Positions 21,943 to 34,120 of a stretch of DNA of 64,000 nucleotides are shown piece after piece. How positions within the stretch are numbered: the stretch's first letter is position 1; each line of letters starts with the position of its first letter. Origin of the DNA: Sequoia sempervirens (taxonomy: Eukaryota; Streptophyta; Pinopsida; Cupressales; Cupressaceae). Location: assembly GCA_007258455.2 (NCBI GenBank), contig VDFB02018296.1:48057414-48121413 (forward strand). The letters are read 5' to 3'. The position numbers were made by a program, and so were the translations under genes. The notes below the pieces were generated by a model. The model was not told the DNA's origin. It ran no database searches and worked only from the letters and a program-made list of their open reading frames with translations.

Positions 21943-23145
21943 AACTTATTTTCATCGTATTCGACTCATCCTTTCCCTGCACTAAGTGATGGCAAGGGAT
22001 TAGATAGCCTTTTCCTCGTATGTCACTTGTCGTTGTCTCTTTTGGCTAGTTGACCACCTTTCATGTACATATAAGAGCAAGCTTGGGATGTGGATGGCAT
22101 GCCTTAAGTTGGATCACATGTTACATACTTATTCATGATGTAGCTTATTGGAAACATATGACTTGGAATAGAGATTTCAGAATAACCTCTCATGTCTTCT
22201 TCTAGTTTAAAGCAATTGCTCACAGTAATGGTGTTAGCAATCACTTTAAAGTGAGGGCAGACATCAAAACTCATGTTTCAATGTGCGATTTTCTTTTTTC
22301 TTGTGATGTGTCCTTTCCTTGGTGGTGTCATTGGGGTTTGATTCCCTCTGAGAGCACTTGTGATATTTCTTTGACTTTTCCTCTCTTGGATACATTAAGC
22401 ACAATGTTCCCTAAGATGAGACCTCATACAAACTAAGAAAAATCCCTTTAAACAAATATTACACTATTTACATTTGCAATGTCTATGAGTTTCAAGCATA
22501 CAAAATCTTGCTTGGCTCATGAAGCTCGAAAATCATTTTTGTGTAGCACCTTATTACATTTATCAGGAGCTATAACTTTCGTATGGTTTGAGCGGAAAGC
22601 CCAACCAAGGCATGAATTTCCCCATAGTCACTCGCGTGTGTGTGTGGGTACATACCAACCATGAGTCTATGTGTCTCACCTTCTAGGACTTCTCACCTAG
22701 TGGACAACCAAGAGTTTCGTTGCATTAAAGTGAGTATGCAATTTTTTGGACAAATATCACAAATCTGATCCACATCGTGTTGGACAAACGGTCGAAGCTT
22801 GATCCACCTTTTCATTTTTTCTTATTTTTGTTCTTCTTCTAGTTATTGACATTGCATGATCATGTATCTTGTTTTGCTACATATTATACACCTTGTGTGT
22901 GTCCTTTTTGTGCTTATGTTGGTTTGACTTAGGATCTTGGATCCTCAGGGATTGACCACCTCCTCGATCTTTGTTATCCTAGACCATCTGCATTGGTACG
23001 ATTGGGCCCCTCTTGAATGTCTACTATAGTGAGTTTGAAGCAAGTTCATCCTCTCACTAAAGTGGGGGCTACATGGAACACCATAAAAATTTACTTTTTC
23101 CTTGATTGATTTGGGAATAATTAATGACAAATTGGACTTTATATT
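21943..23145. other. Non-coding 3' interior of the element
   Basis: No RT, RNase H or integrase motif is visible on either strand in the 1.2 kb between the zinc-knuckle stop and the repeats before the 3' LTR. Only open frames of about 60 codons occur. This absence is the basis for calling the element non-autonomous. Confidence 0.6.
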
Positions 23146-23482
23146 GCCTTGATATAGTGTTGTGATGTGTTTTACACATCCACATTAGGTTTTGGACCCT
23201 TCTAAGTTAAATTAACTTATCTCTTCCTTAATTTAATGTTGTAGGGTGTATTTATTTTCAACTTCACATTAAATTTGGGAGGTTTGTGGACATAGTCTAG
23301 TGTTGTAATGTGTTTTACACATTCATATGGGATTTAGGATCCTTCTAAGCTAAATAGACCCAAATTTTCCTTAATTTATTGTTGTAAAGTGTATTTATTT
23401 ACATTTTTACATTGGATTTTGGACCCTATTACATTTATAACCTTAATATCATCATTAATAGGCCCCTATGACCCCATATTGT
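23146..23482 (+). repeat. Direct repeats running into the 3' LTR
   Basis: A unit of about 160-180 bp containing 'TATAGTGTTGTGATGTG', 'TTTTACACAT', 'CCTTCTAAG' and 'CCTTAATTTA' occurs at about 23146-23300 and again from about 23305. The last copy merges with the start of the right LTR (TGTAAAGTGTATTTATTTACA). This blurs the LTR border and suggests that replication slippage or unequal exchange enlarged the 3' end. Confidence 0.6.
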
Positions 23483-23579
23483 GCATCCCAAGGCATATTT
23501 CAATCCAAAACTTGACAATATCAACATAAAAGCTTAAATTCTTCACTCCCTGACACTTTAGCATGAAAAATAGCCCTTG

Positions 23580-23657
23580 TGGGACCCATTCTCCACCTTG
23601 GGAAAATGAGTCCCATCTATGTGGGACTCATTCACCCAGGATGGCGAATGAGTCCCA
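23580..23657. repeat. Long hairpin in the 3' LTR
   Basis: The arms 23580-23615 and 23622-23657 enclose TCTATG. Pairing is weaker than in the left LTR because one arm has accumulated changes (for example GGGAAAATGAG against GGGTGAATGAG). Confidence 0.75.
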
Positions 23658-24426
23658 TTTGGCTTATTTTTAAGGCTTTGAGTAGGAAAAGTGGGTTTTT
23701 AATTCAATTTTCTCCTATGTCAGCCTTTGGGATCAAATACATGGGTTATTAGGTGTATTTCCTATATAAACAAGCTCTCAAATTATTATTTCATCATGCA
23801 TTCATATTATCAAGTCAAGCACTCAAAGGTTGGGCATTTCAAGGCTTCATAAGATCATTTCTAAGGCATTCAAGGGAAAAATCTTTATCAATTGTGGCAA
23901 AAATTCAAGATCCATCATCGTTTCAAGCATATCAAGCATGTTATTGAGCTAAATTTATGATGTAGCATTGAAGATCCAAGATCAAGCATTATTCCCTTCC
24001 TATTGTCAAAGATCAAGATCTACATCCTTCATGGCCATTTCATTTTAAGTTCCAAATCTACAAGACATCATCTACAAGGCATCATTCAAGGTATCATTGT
24101 TCATTTTTCATTCCCTATGTTTCGTGCTTCATGTCCTTGTTTCATTGTTTCATCATTTGGTTTAATTACCTACAAGGGGTTTGACCAAGGCAAACCCCTA
24201 TTCCCTAACAATCAACACTTTTGTTCTCTTTCTTTTTGTAATTATAGATCTAGGTGCTTTCAAGAGTTGGAGATAATTGAAAATTAGGTTACAAGCTTGT
24301 TGGAGTTGTCTCCCCATTTGCAAGGTCATAATCTTCACTAAAAAGTCATCTACAGCCCCAAAATCAGGGTTTCAGATCTAGAAACTTGGAGACGTAGATT
24401 GAGTAGACTGAGAGAGACCTAGATTT

Positions 24427-24460
24427 GGGACTGATTCACCCAAAATGGTGAATGAGTCCC
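24427..24460. repeat. Short hairpin in the 3' LTR
   Basis: GGGACTGATTCACC, loop CAAAAT, GGTGAATGAGTCCC: 14-bp arms with one mismatch. This is the best-preserved short form of the motif. Confidence 0.7.
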
Positions 24461-24949
24461 ACCAGGCCAAAAAATCAGGTTTTTCAGGATTTCAGAGCTC
24501 CATTCCATCTCCAACAAGTTTCAAGGTGCACACTTTCTATTTTATAGTTTTCTGTTCTACTTTGTTTGCATTTCCAAGTCATTTAGTGAAGCATTACATC
24601 AAACTAGGTTTTGCATGTCATTATCTTTTCCAATTTTAAACTTGGTGGTGAACCCCTCATTAGGTCATATTCATTTGCTAGGACAACCCTATTGCAAGAT
24701 TTCAATGTCCTTTGCATTGAGATCTCTAGGGTTATCCTTGAGTTGAATTACTTTGAAAGTGGGTGTGAATACATCATCATTCCCCATTTTCATAGGTTCC
24801 ACTAAGTAAATAACTTTTTATCACTTTGTTCAAGGGTGTAGTAAGAACTAAATTATGGGATGATAATATTAGGCCATGCAAAAAAAATAGAAGAATGGAA
24901 AAGTTGCTAGTTAATAATAGTAGGTAGATTATTATGATAATTTTTATTC

Positions 24950-26530
24950 TCTTAACAATTCCAATCTACATGATACTATGTATACAACACGCAAAGAATG
25001 CCATGTTAAAGATGATCTCATGAAAATATTCTTATGAGAGGGTTATATAATGAGGTAAGAAGAACATAACTATTTATTTGGTACACAACTTGGTGTAAAG
25101 CTTGTTTAGAAAATATTTAAGAATTTCACATCTTAAAGGAATAAAATCCTATAGAAGGAATAACTTCATAATGAGGATCTAAGAATTGTTTTAACAATTG
25201 TAAATACCCAGAGTGATTCTCATATTTAGATATTCGTGATGTATTGTAGGCCCATCATAATAGACCATTTTTCTTGGGTTATCAATAATGGCTATTATGT
25301 CAATTTTTTGGTTAATTCATGGAATGAATTTAATCCTCTTTAGGAAATTATAGAATTAAAAGTGTAGGGAAATTATACAATGGGTTTTGAAGCATTTTGG
25401 TAGGACACTCATCTCTTTAGTGAAATAAGAGATTAGTATAAAAATTATTATTATTTCCAAAGGATGATAAAATTCTATGTATTAAGGATACATTAGGATG
25501 TCATTTAATTCCAACCAACTCTTCCTAGGTGTCAAATTTCTACTAGGGTGCAAATATTTTACCAAACCTTGAAGTCTTTTCTAAGACTATGTTGCACGAG
25601 TGGATCCTTACCAATGATAGATTGTGAACTTGGTTTCTTTGGACCCTCATAGTGATTAATGTGCATGGCTACAAAAGAAACAATCAACCATCTACTATTA
25701 TTTTACCACTTTGCTAAAGAGTGCTAGACTTGTCCAATCAAATGGTTTGGTTTTGTAGGGGCTCTTTAGAGAGATATACTAGATTTATTTCAAAGTTGGT
25801 TGCATCTTTATCGGAAATGTACTTACACAAAGCTGTGGTTGGAAAACCCTTCAATAATTATATGGAAGATTGGGAAGGAAACAAATAGGAGAATCTTAAA
25901 CAATAGGATAGCTCAAGTGTAGAAAATGCCATAGAGGAGATAGATGTTGATATAAGTGAATTCCTTAATATCAATTTAAGGAACCTAAATCCCAAGTATT
26001 TCACTTACTAGAAGAATTGAAATATGAAATCTTGGAGCTTGCTAAAGATTCCTATCAAACACTTTCCAAAACATTCCCTTGAGTACTCTTTAGCAAAAAG
26101 TAGGAAGGAAAAATGGTTCGCCCCTTAAGAGAAATATTGAAGATAAATTTTTATGAAGCCTCTCAAGGTAATCTCAAAGTCTTAAGTGTAGGTTTCATCA
26201 TTAAAAATGAGATATAGATCTTCATTTGAGTGGTGATTTTTTTTCACAAATGCCAATGATGAAGTTGATCTAGAATATTTGTATGAAGGTTTAAATTTTT
26301 GTGAACAAAACAATATTTGATACATTAACATAGAAAATAACTCCATGGTCAACATCAATGTAACTGAATCTAAGAATTTTTTTAACTAGAAGTTGAAGAA
26401 AAATTTGACTTAAATAGCCTAATACTAGATAAGATGGATAACATCACAATCAAGCATATTTATCGAGAATCCAATATGGATGTGGGTTTCCTTGTAAATC
26501 AATTCATCAAGTAGGAAGAAAGAATGATTT
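24950..26530 (+). pseudogene. L1-type LINE ORF2, 3' half (RT end, zinc domain, RNase H)
   Basis: Three successive landmarks of plant L1-clade LINEs can be read on the plus strand through many stops and frame changes. The RT C-terminus resembles TIPIYMILCIQHAKNAML followed by a FL-x-EG motif (24957-25045). The zinc-binding region reads MCMATKETINHLLLFYHFAKEC (25660-25730), followed by IIIWKIGKETNRRILNN. The RNase H domain starts KINFYEASQGNLKVLSVGF at about 26140 and ends IKHIYRESNMDVGFLVNQFI near 26500. The catalytic Asp expected in NFDGAS is Tyr. The 5' half is missing. Pieces of the same RNase H recur at 33.8, 39.4 and 44.3 kb. Confidence 0.75.
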
Positions 26531-26803
26531 GTGTCAAATCATAGCATTATGTGGGAAGATTTAAGTAGGCCTCTCAACTCAAATTGGCATCTTGTACCAA
26601 TCCAAAATGCTAATTTGGAAGACACATGTGATGAATGAAATCCCTAGGTGATCTCACAAAATATACCACTAAGAGATGAAAATCTCCTAGTTTTATGTAG
26701 TTGTGTGTGTAGAGAACAAAACACCTTAATATAGGCACAAATGGATTGTTCTGGGAAAATAAATTGGATTGCAAGCTATCCATCCTAGGGTGACAATGTG
26801 AGT

Positions 26804-27701
26804 AGTGATTTTTTAGTGGCTAATATTCGCCACTTGGCTAATAGTTGAAATTTGGGAATCCAAAATTGGCTAATAGTTTGAGCTACAATGCAACTTGAAT
26901 CACCACATTTTTAAATTTTTTTATTATAGTCTTATTTAAATTTCCAAATGATTTATTTTATTAAAAAAATTAACTCAAAAATTTGCCACAATATTCGATA
27001 CATGATTAGATCAAATTCACCTAAATTTTATAAATTATAGTAGAAATCTATATTAATTCACCAATATTATATTATAATTATTAGTTTCTTTAGGACCATA
27101 TTTCAGATATTTAATTTCCACCATTGATTTATAATATAATCTAATGGCCCTTTTTGTATTCCACGAGGTGAAATGTACCCATGATCTGTAATGCTCATGG
27201 GGCCCACAATTTTGGGTCTCATGAGCATTATAGATTGTGGGTAAATTTTACCTTATAGAGTACAACAAGGGTCATTAGATCAATGATCTAAAAGAAATTT
27301 TGAGCCCCATAAGAATTACAGATCATGGGTACAATTTACCTTGTAGAATACAATGAGGGCCATTATATGATATTTTAAAACAATGATGGAAAGTAAATAT
27401 TATAATCTACCCCTTCAACCAATCAATAATTTCCACCCTCAAGCCCCTACTTTTCCATGAGAATTATTTTTAGATTGGATAGATTTTCCATCATTATTAA
27501 TGCATTTTCCTATTATTTTTCAAAATTTGCCAAGATTTTCTACAAAATTTTAGTGAAGTAAAAAAAATGCCGATAAAGTTAATATTTTTTTCAAAAAAAG
27601 GAAAGATTATCCAATAGAAATTAATATTTTTTCTTAAAAAACTAAAAGATTCACCAAGATTTATATCTTTTTTTGAGGGGGGTTGCTTAAAGTTATCACT
27701 G
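26804..27701. mobile_element. 898-bp insertion with 9-bp target duplication
   Basis: AATGTGAGT occurs at 26795-26803 and again at 27702-27710, flanking 898 bp of AT-rich non-coding DNA. In unit B the uninterrupted sequence (GACAATGTGAGTGTTGGG, near 34321-34340) is present, and units C and D show the same empty site with changes. The termini read AGTGATTTTTTAG and, inverted, CAGTGATAACTTTAAG, so the terminal repeats are short and imperfect. A 9-bp duplication is typical of Mutator-like elements. No transposase is encoded. Confidence 0.75.
27107..27400. repeat. Foldback repeat inside the 898-bp insertion
   Basis: The outer ends (ATATTTAATTTCCACCATTG... and its approximate inverse near 27345-27400) pair over about 60 bp. 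Between them a roughly 70-bp module containing TGGCCC, GTATTC, TACCCATGATCTGTAAT and CATGGGGCCC occurs three times: once forward (27145-27215) and twice inverted (27216-27287 and 27302-27372). This may be a separate MITE nested in the insertion. Confidence 0.6.
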
Positions 27702-27710
27702 AATGTGAGT

Positions 27711-29293
27711 GTTGAGAAGAAGATCTTCCAATACATATTGGGAGATTGTAGATTGCCATTCTCCTAACTAAAACAACGATACTAGACATGATTGGTAGTC
27801 CAAGTTGTTTGATGGAGGACATGTTCATGAAAATATAATTTTGGAAACTTTTGCAATGAAAAATATATGCATAGCTCTGGGCAAAAGGAGGTCTTCTTGG
27901 TGATATCAACAATGATCGAGGAGCACCTACACGTGACACTAATAAGGCATTTAATAGAGCAACTTTGAAGGAAAGTGCAAAGTTAAGAGAGTTCCATAGG
28001 ATGTTTGCATTAGGTTTGATGACAATCAATATGGAGGGCCATAATAATTTAATGGATGCACTACAATATGAACTTCAGATGGGTCTCCCATTCATTCTAC
28101 TTGATAACAATTAGAAGGAATAGAAATTCAAAATCCAAATGACCTCAATTTGAGGCATATATTTTTCTCCATTTTATTTAATGGGAGGGAGTTATTTTAT
28201 GACACCTACTTGTGTATCATACATGTAATTTTATTTTCCTTTTCATTGTCTATAAAATTATGTTAAATACATTTATATAAATAATGGATGAATATTTTAA
28301 AGCTATCATTATGTTTTGTATAGTTAACTAGGTGATAGGCTACATATAGTGTGGGATTTGAGTTTGAAACAAGTAGAGTCATTGGAAAACATGTTTCACT
28401 ACTGTTAAATAGTAAATAAGTTGTCATTTAATGGTAAAAGCTTCCAAAATATCAGGTGAAAGCCTTAAAAATCTCACTTATCATGTAAAAGCTAGATAAA
28501 TATTGATTTTCTAATTGTATGAGAACATTCTCTTTCCATTCGCAGTGCAACTTTCTTTTTTCCTTTGTATTGCTTTATGTTTTAAATCTATATGCAAATA
28601 TTTCATAATCAGATAATTCTTAATTTCTTTAAGAAAAAAATCTAGATTTTTCTAAGTTTATTTCATTCTATTATTTAGCACTTATTATTAGTTGTTTAAT
28701 CCAACTACATGTAATTAGAATTTGCAACGCATCCATACATAAACATATATTCTCTAACATATTAACATACATATAACTTTCTATCGACATGATCCTTGAG
28801 CTTAGGTGCAAGTGCTAGTTAATATAAATTTAATATATGTAAAAATACTTCTTCAACCACATATTTAAAGAAGTATTCTTATCTTCAAATTTATTTTTCT
28901 TTTATCTATTGTATCAAAAAAATTAATTAGAAAATGAAAACTAAAAAGCTAACATATATATATGGAACTTTATTTATTAGGAGACATAAATTTCATGTGC
29001 TTCTTATTTTAAAAATATTATGTTTATTATTCAATATTAATTTTTTGATGTGTAAATGAATATCAAATTGAAGACAAAAAATAAGAGTTTTTGTTAATAC
29101 ATTCACATCATTACACTCCATCTCTTGCTGTCATTATAGAATGTGTCTCAACATTACTAAACAATTTACAACAGAAAAATAAAAAGTTAAGAAATATTTA
29201 TTTATAGTTTAGAGAAAAGTAAATAAAAAACTATCCTAAAATACTTTCTTATTTTTAATATAGATTTAGAAAATAGTCTAAACAACTTTTAAA
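27711..29293. other. Anonymous and AT-rich part of unit A, no gene seen
   Basis: The first half (to about 28150) is conserved in units B, C and D but shows no open frame of note or known motif on either strand. The second half is AT-rich and matches 34830-35870 of unit B. Where the promoter and first exon half of the small plant gene should lie, the sequence is instead unrelated AT-rich DNA. Confidence 0.5.
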
Positions 29294-29506
29294 TCATCTC
29301 CTGCACCAGAAGAGAAGGCAATTCCGAGAAGCTTTAGCACTAGTGCGACACCTTCTGTGGGAACGATTGACGAGGACAGCCCCTGCTATTTTCCTGGGTC
29401 CTTCAGAAGGAATGCTGCCCAACCAGATCTTCGTTTCCCTCGCACTCGAAGCTGTCGTCCTGCCCGAACTTCCCTTGTTTCAAAACAAATTGTTGTGTGT
29501 ACATGA
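29294..29506 (+). pseudogene. 5'-truncated copy of the small plant protein gene
   Basis: The reading frame SSPAPEEKAIPRSFSTSATP, VGTIDEDSPCYFPGSFRR, AQPDLRFPRTRSCRP and SLVSKQIVVCT ends in a stop at 29504-29506. It is about 90% identical in residues to the last 71 codons of the intact copy at 36472-36975. The first 96 or so codons, the start codon and the promoter are absent; directly upstream is AT-rich DNA ending AACAACTTTTAAATCA. The open part has no internal stop, so the truncation, not gradual decay, killed it, or it is fairly recent. Confidence 0.85.
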
Positions 29507-30905
29507 AAGTGTACTTCCTCTGAGATTTCAATTCTTCTGTGCAGCTTATAAAAAGAAATTTTAAACATGAAACATAAAAGAAAGTTAGAACTTCATTCAC
29601 TTCGTGTGGAGAGAACAAAATTGTGCATAAATTTGCACTATTTTAAAGAAATTATTTGATACATTTATATATACAGGTTGAAATCTGTTTTCTGTCAATT
29701 TTAATACAACTAAGTTTACGAGCTTTGAGAATTAACTTCAGCTTTTTATTATTACGTCTCTTTCATATTAGACTGACTGAGCTATACAACATAGTATTGT
29801 ATTTTTTGTATCAACATTCTTGTGAACACAGGAATTTGTTGAAATTAAGATGGTTGTCTTTCTCAATCTGTTCCTATCTCTAAAAGCGAAAGAGTGTCTC
29901 AATTTTAGAGATCAAATAAGGAGAAAATTTAAAACAATTTAATTGTAGAAAGAAAAGTGTATATTTTGTAATTTTTTTAATGATGAATAGTATTATAACT
30001 TATATTATAAATAAAATTTATAATATATTGTTTATATATAATATAGGTGGAATTACATTACATTTTTAAAGTTAAGGGTGGTACCAACAGATAACAATAA
30101 TAAAATAGGCACACATACTATTAAATTGTCAAGGTTATACAAACAAGAGGAGAAGGAGGATCTTTATCAAACCTCCCCTCCTCCCTTCACAACCCCCTTC
30201 ACCTCGTCCCTCCCTCAAATCCTAGGAGATCTTAGACATAAAAAATGGGATGATTTTATTTTTATTTTAATGTATAATTGTTATGATATGAAACTTATTG
30301 CTACAATTGTGATATTGCTAGTAGGATTCAACCATGTAGTTTTACGAGTCAAACTCATTGACCCATTTTTCATAAATTTTGGTTCACTAGAACCCATCTC
30401 TCATGATAATATTAATTATCATACAATTTTAAGAATTATTAGAAGGTACTTAATACATAGAGACAACTAAGAGTCTATCCTTAGGTAGGATACTTCATTA
30501 AGATAATGTTTGATATGCCTTGGATATACTCAATATTACACTCATAAGGTGGCCATCAAATGAGATACTTACAAAATGGAGCCATTTTGTTGAAAGTCAC
30601 CACATATACATGGTAGGGATACGTATTGAATACATGAAATATGAACCAATGAATAATATGAACAGGGTTTCCAACTTTATATCTATTGTTTATATTATCT
30701 TCAACCTCTACCATACTTTCTTTGAAAAAATAGAAGGGTTTTCAATCATATAGTGGAGTATTTTCCATCCCAATCACATATTTGGAGTATCTTCATCTAA
30801 GAAAAAGTGGTTTTTAGAAATTACAATCTTTATTTTGAGTAAGGGAATAGATCTTGGCACCTACAGTAATATATTCCTATTGAATACTTTGATACATTTA
30901 AAGGT
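29507..30905. other. 3' flank of the truncated gene copy, no gene seen
   Basis: Shares long stretches with the downstream flanks of the two intact copies, for example GAGTGTCTCAATTTTAGAGA and GATGAATAGTATTATA. Open frames here (up to 130 codons) are not conserved between units and look spurious. Confidence 0.5.
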
Positions 30906-33789
30906 GTGAGGATTTTTTTTTCTTGATGTTTTGTGTAGGAGGTCTTACCTATTAGGGTCACAAAGAGAAAGTATTCTAGCCTACACATTGTTATTTAGAG
31001 AGATTTAAAAAAAAAATGACTATTATAGCCATTTTCCAACCTACTTGTTATAGTTTAGGAAGAGATTTTTGAGCAACAGATGAGTGTTATAGACATGTAG
31101 CTCACATACAATATGATCAATGCCAATTGTCAAAAGGTACACCTTTAGGTATTATGGTAAGAATATTTATAACGTAGGGTGTTTATTATGACAATAATCT
31201 AGGAAAGATGACCATAATTTTGAGCATGTTACGTGGTCACAATCTAAGGAAACTGAGGTATTATTTCAAGGCATCTTTTATATAAAGTAAGGTATTTCCA
31301 TAACTCAAAGGAACTTCAAGAATGATGATGAGTTTGATGAAATAAGATTAAACACATATTTATTTTAACAAGAATGTAGACTATGAATACAAGTAAGAAG
31401 TGATGCTCACATTTTACAACTATGTTGCACAAGGAATATGATAAAGATTTTTTTTCACATAAGTTCTATCTTTGTGTTTTCTTTCACCATCTTTCCAAGC
31501 TGTTATAAATTACATCATCGAAAACCATATAGAAGTTTTCAATTATAGGATTGAGGAAATAATATATCATCTAGAGTTAAAGATACATTATCTTACACAT
31601 ATCCAAGTTCTATTAAAGAAGTTATGAACCCACAAAAATATCTCTAGGAGAAATTCAAATGAATAAGTGATTACATAGCATTAGCCTGGTGGAGTAACTC
31701 CAAAGGTAGATATTTGTGCAAGGGATCACCAAGTAAAACATGGAGGTGAATGCATGTGGTAGGATTGGGTCTTTGTTGGAGTTTTTATATATTTTTATTC
31801 ATCATCATGTCAAAGATGAACATATGCAAGGCTAGTTACCTTTATTTCTTGATCCAATACAAAGGTGGAAAAGTATAATTATGTATCCCTTCATAGACCT
31901 CCCTAAAAATTTACCTCACCTGAAAAAACAAGATCTAGACTTTTTAAGCATTAGAACATGATTCAACATTTAGGTTTATAATTACTTGTAGGGTAGTAAT
32001 TCTAGGAAGGGTATATTGTCATGTTCTTTTCTAAATATTATTTAAGTTGGGCCTAATAATTTATAATTTTAATGGAAACGTAATAATTTTATTATAATTA
32101 ATATAAGAATTAAAAGTGGTCACTCAAGTCATCATTTACATATTTTTAGATTTTTAGATTATTTTCTATAAGGCATCTAAGCATGAAATTATTTGGTTTT
32201 CTCAAGGTTTGAGAGGATGAGAACTCTCCCAAATTTTAAATTTGGGATTAGAATGTAAACCCTTTCTTCTAATATTACGTGATTCCATCTAGGGGTCACA
32301 AATGTGTCAATTTATGGAAGAAATGGAGTTTAATATAGTATCATTGCAGTGCCACTATAGTGTTTTCTACTTCACTTTAGATATTTTATGTGAGATTCCA
32401 ATGATAAGGTGATTTATATTTACAATTCAATACTTGAAGGATCATTGTTGATTTATATTCATGTTGCTATTCATTTTGTGCACCATTCATATGGTTGATT
32501 AATGGTAGATGCTAGATTTATTAGCCATACAAATTGTATAGTCCATCACAATCTCATTATCCACTAAACATTATTGGAGGGAAATTTTAGAGTATAAGGA
32601 TACCTACTATTCTTTGATACTAGGGTTTTTTGTCATTTAAATTTATTTAGTCAGCAAAAAACTACATGTACCTACATCAGTATCACTAGTTATTATAATC
32701 TTGCTTTCAGTTTTATTAATTAATTTGAATTGAAAGATGTCTCAGTGGGTATTATAGCTAGCTTAAAGTTATAGTTTTGTATAAATTATAACAACAAAAA
32801 AATAATGGTTTTAAATTGATAGTTCATTCTGATTTATAATTTTAAAATTTTACTTATTTTGGGAAGTAAATTTAGTTTGGACTTCCATTGAAAATGATAT
32901 AATTAATGTAATAAATTTTATAAATGTATTTGGTTTTTTATGAAATGTCAATTTGTATTGCTCATAGCCAACATTATTTTTAGACATAGTTGTTCATTTT
33001 CTTGCATAGATTTTGGGTTCTATTATTTTAAAGTTACTAAAAAATATAAAACCTTGAAAAAATCATAAGACATTACAATTTATGTATTGCATTTTACAAA
33101 AATTTATAGATTATTCTCTTTCCACTATCCCATACTTGTCTTGGAAAGATTTTTTTAAAACAATGATATATTATTGATAGATAATACTTAACATGTTTTT
33201 CAATCACTAATAAATTAAAAAATAGATGAAAAACAAGAGGTTGATTCTTTCTATTAAAATGAACAAATGCTCAAACATTAATGAATATTTATTTTCAAAA
33301 AAATAAAATAATGATGTGCATTTCTTGTATGTAACCACTCATTAGAAATATCTCATCTAATATATTATGTAATAAGAGTTATGAAACACATACTCTAGAA
33401 AATACTATCTAAATGTTTGCATTTATCAACTATCGTAAGTAATCTAGGAGTGTATGGGTGCACAACAGATCAACATAAATAAAAAAAATATGTTCTATTT
33501 TCTTTTCCACTTCATTTTTGGTGCAGTTTAAGTTGGTTTTAGTGATTTTTCTTTAGGACATATTCCATGTTCAAATTTTGGTCAAATCAGAAGTTCATTA
33601 TATTAAGAATCTTAAAGGGTGTCAACAATCTAAATTTGATGAAATTTTTCTAAGTATTGATCAAGTTAGAAAATTTCAAAGGCTTCCCAAGTTCACAACC
33701 TGATAAGTTCATTGAAAGTGTAAATTTTTTAACACCACCAAAATCTTACGGAAGAACACTGTTTGCAAATTCTTCATTTGAACGATGAT
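30906..33789. other. Unique spacer between units A and B, no gene seen
   Basis: About 2.9 kb of AT-rich DNA on which I find no domain, LTR end, tRNA or long open frame. It is not shared with the spacers between the other units. Confidence 0.5.
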
Positions 33790-33794
33790 TTTTA

Positions 33795-34120
33795 TTTTTA
33801 TTTTTGAATGTCAATGATGAGGTTGAACTAGAAGTTAAACACAAGAATATTTGATACATTAACATAGAAAATGACTCCATGATCTATAATTAAATCTAAG
33901 AATTTATTTAACTAGAAGTCAACAAAACAATCAAGACTTAAATTGCCTAATAGTAGATAAGATGGATAAAATCACAATCAAGCATATTTATCGAGAATCT
34001 AACATGGATGCAGGTTTCCTTGCAAGTCAATACATCAAGTAGGATGAAGGAATGATTTATGTCAAATCATAGCATTGTGTGGGAAGATTTTACTAGGATT
34101 CTCGACTCAAACTGGCATCT
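33795..34120 (+). pseudogene. LINE RNase H remnant in unit B
   Basis: Only the second half of the domain is present, starting around VNDEVELE and including the equivalent of INIENDSMI and the HIYRESN region, with several stops. The NFYE-type start seen in the other three copies is missing. Confidence 0.6.

Larger units (their letters stand above)
16984..24801 (+). mobile_element. Non-autonomous LTR retrotransposon with Tat-like protease
   Basis: Two long, directly repeated ends flank a 5 kb interior. The left LTR ends and the right LTR ends at the same GGTTCCA, after which the sequences diverge; to the left both match from TGTATTTATTTACA-like sequence onward. Inside are, in order, a Ser/Pro/Asn-rich repetitive coding region, an aspartic protease, a G-patch and a zinc-knuckle-like segment, all on the plus strand. 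No RT, RNase H or integrase motif was found, so it would depend on an autonomous partner. The LTRs show many differences, so the insertion is old. I did not find a clear target-site duplication. Confidence 0.75.
23383..24801 (+). repeat. 3' LTR of the non-autonomous element
   Basis: Direct repeat of 16984-18411, ending TTCATAGGTTCCA at 24801. Hairpins corresponding to those of the left LTR lie at 23580-23657 and 24427-24460. Scattered substitutions and small indels distinguish the two LTRs. Confidence 0.75.
25900..30905. repeat. Tandem segmental duplication, unit A
   Basis: Shares, in the same order and orientation, the LINE RNase H end, the anonymous stretch containing TTGGGAGATTG and GATCGAGGAGCACCTACA, an AT-rich tract with AACATATTAACATACATATA, the small plant gene and its downstream flank (CCTAGGAGATC, TAGGATACTTCATTAAGATA) with unit B at 33790-38262. 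Unit A also carries a 0.9 kb insertion and has lost the first half of the gene. Homology to unit B fades near 30905. Confidence 0.8.

Noticed and set aside
30078..30470. 130-codon frame downstream of the truncated gene copy
   Set aside because: The homologous flank in units B and C does not preserve the frame, and no domain is visible.
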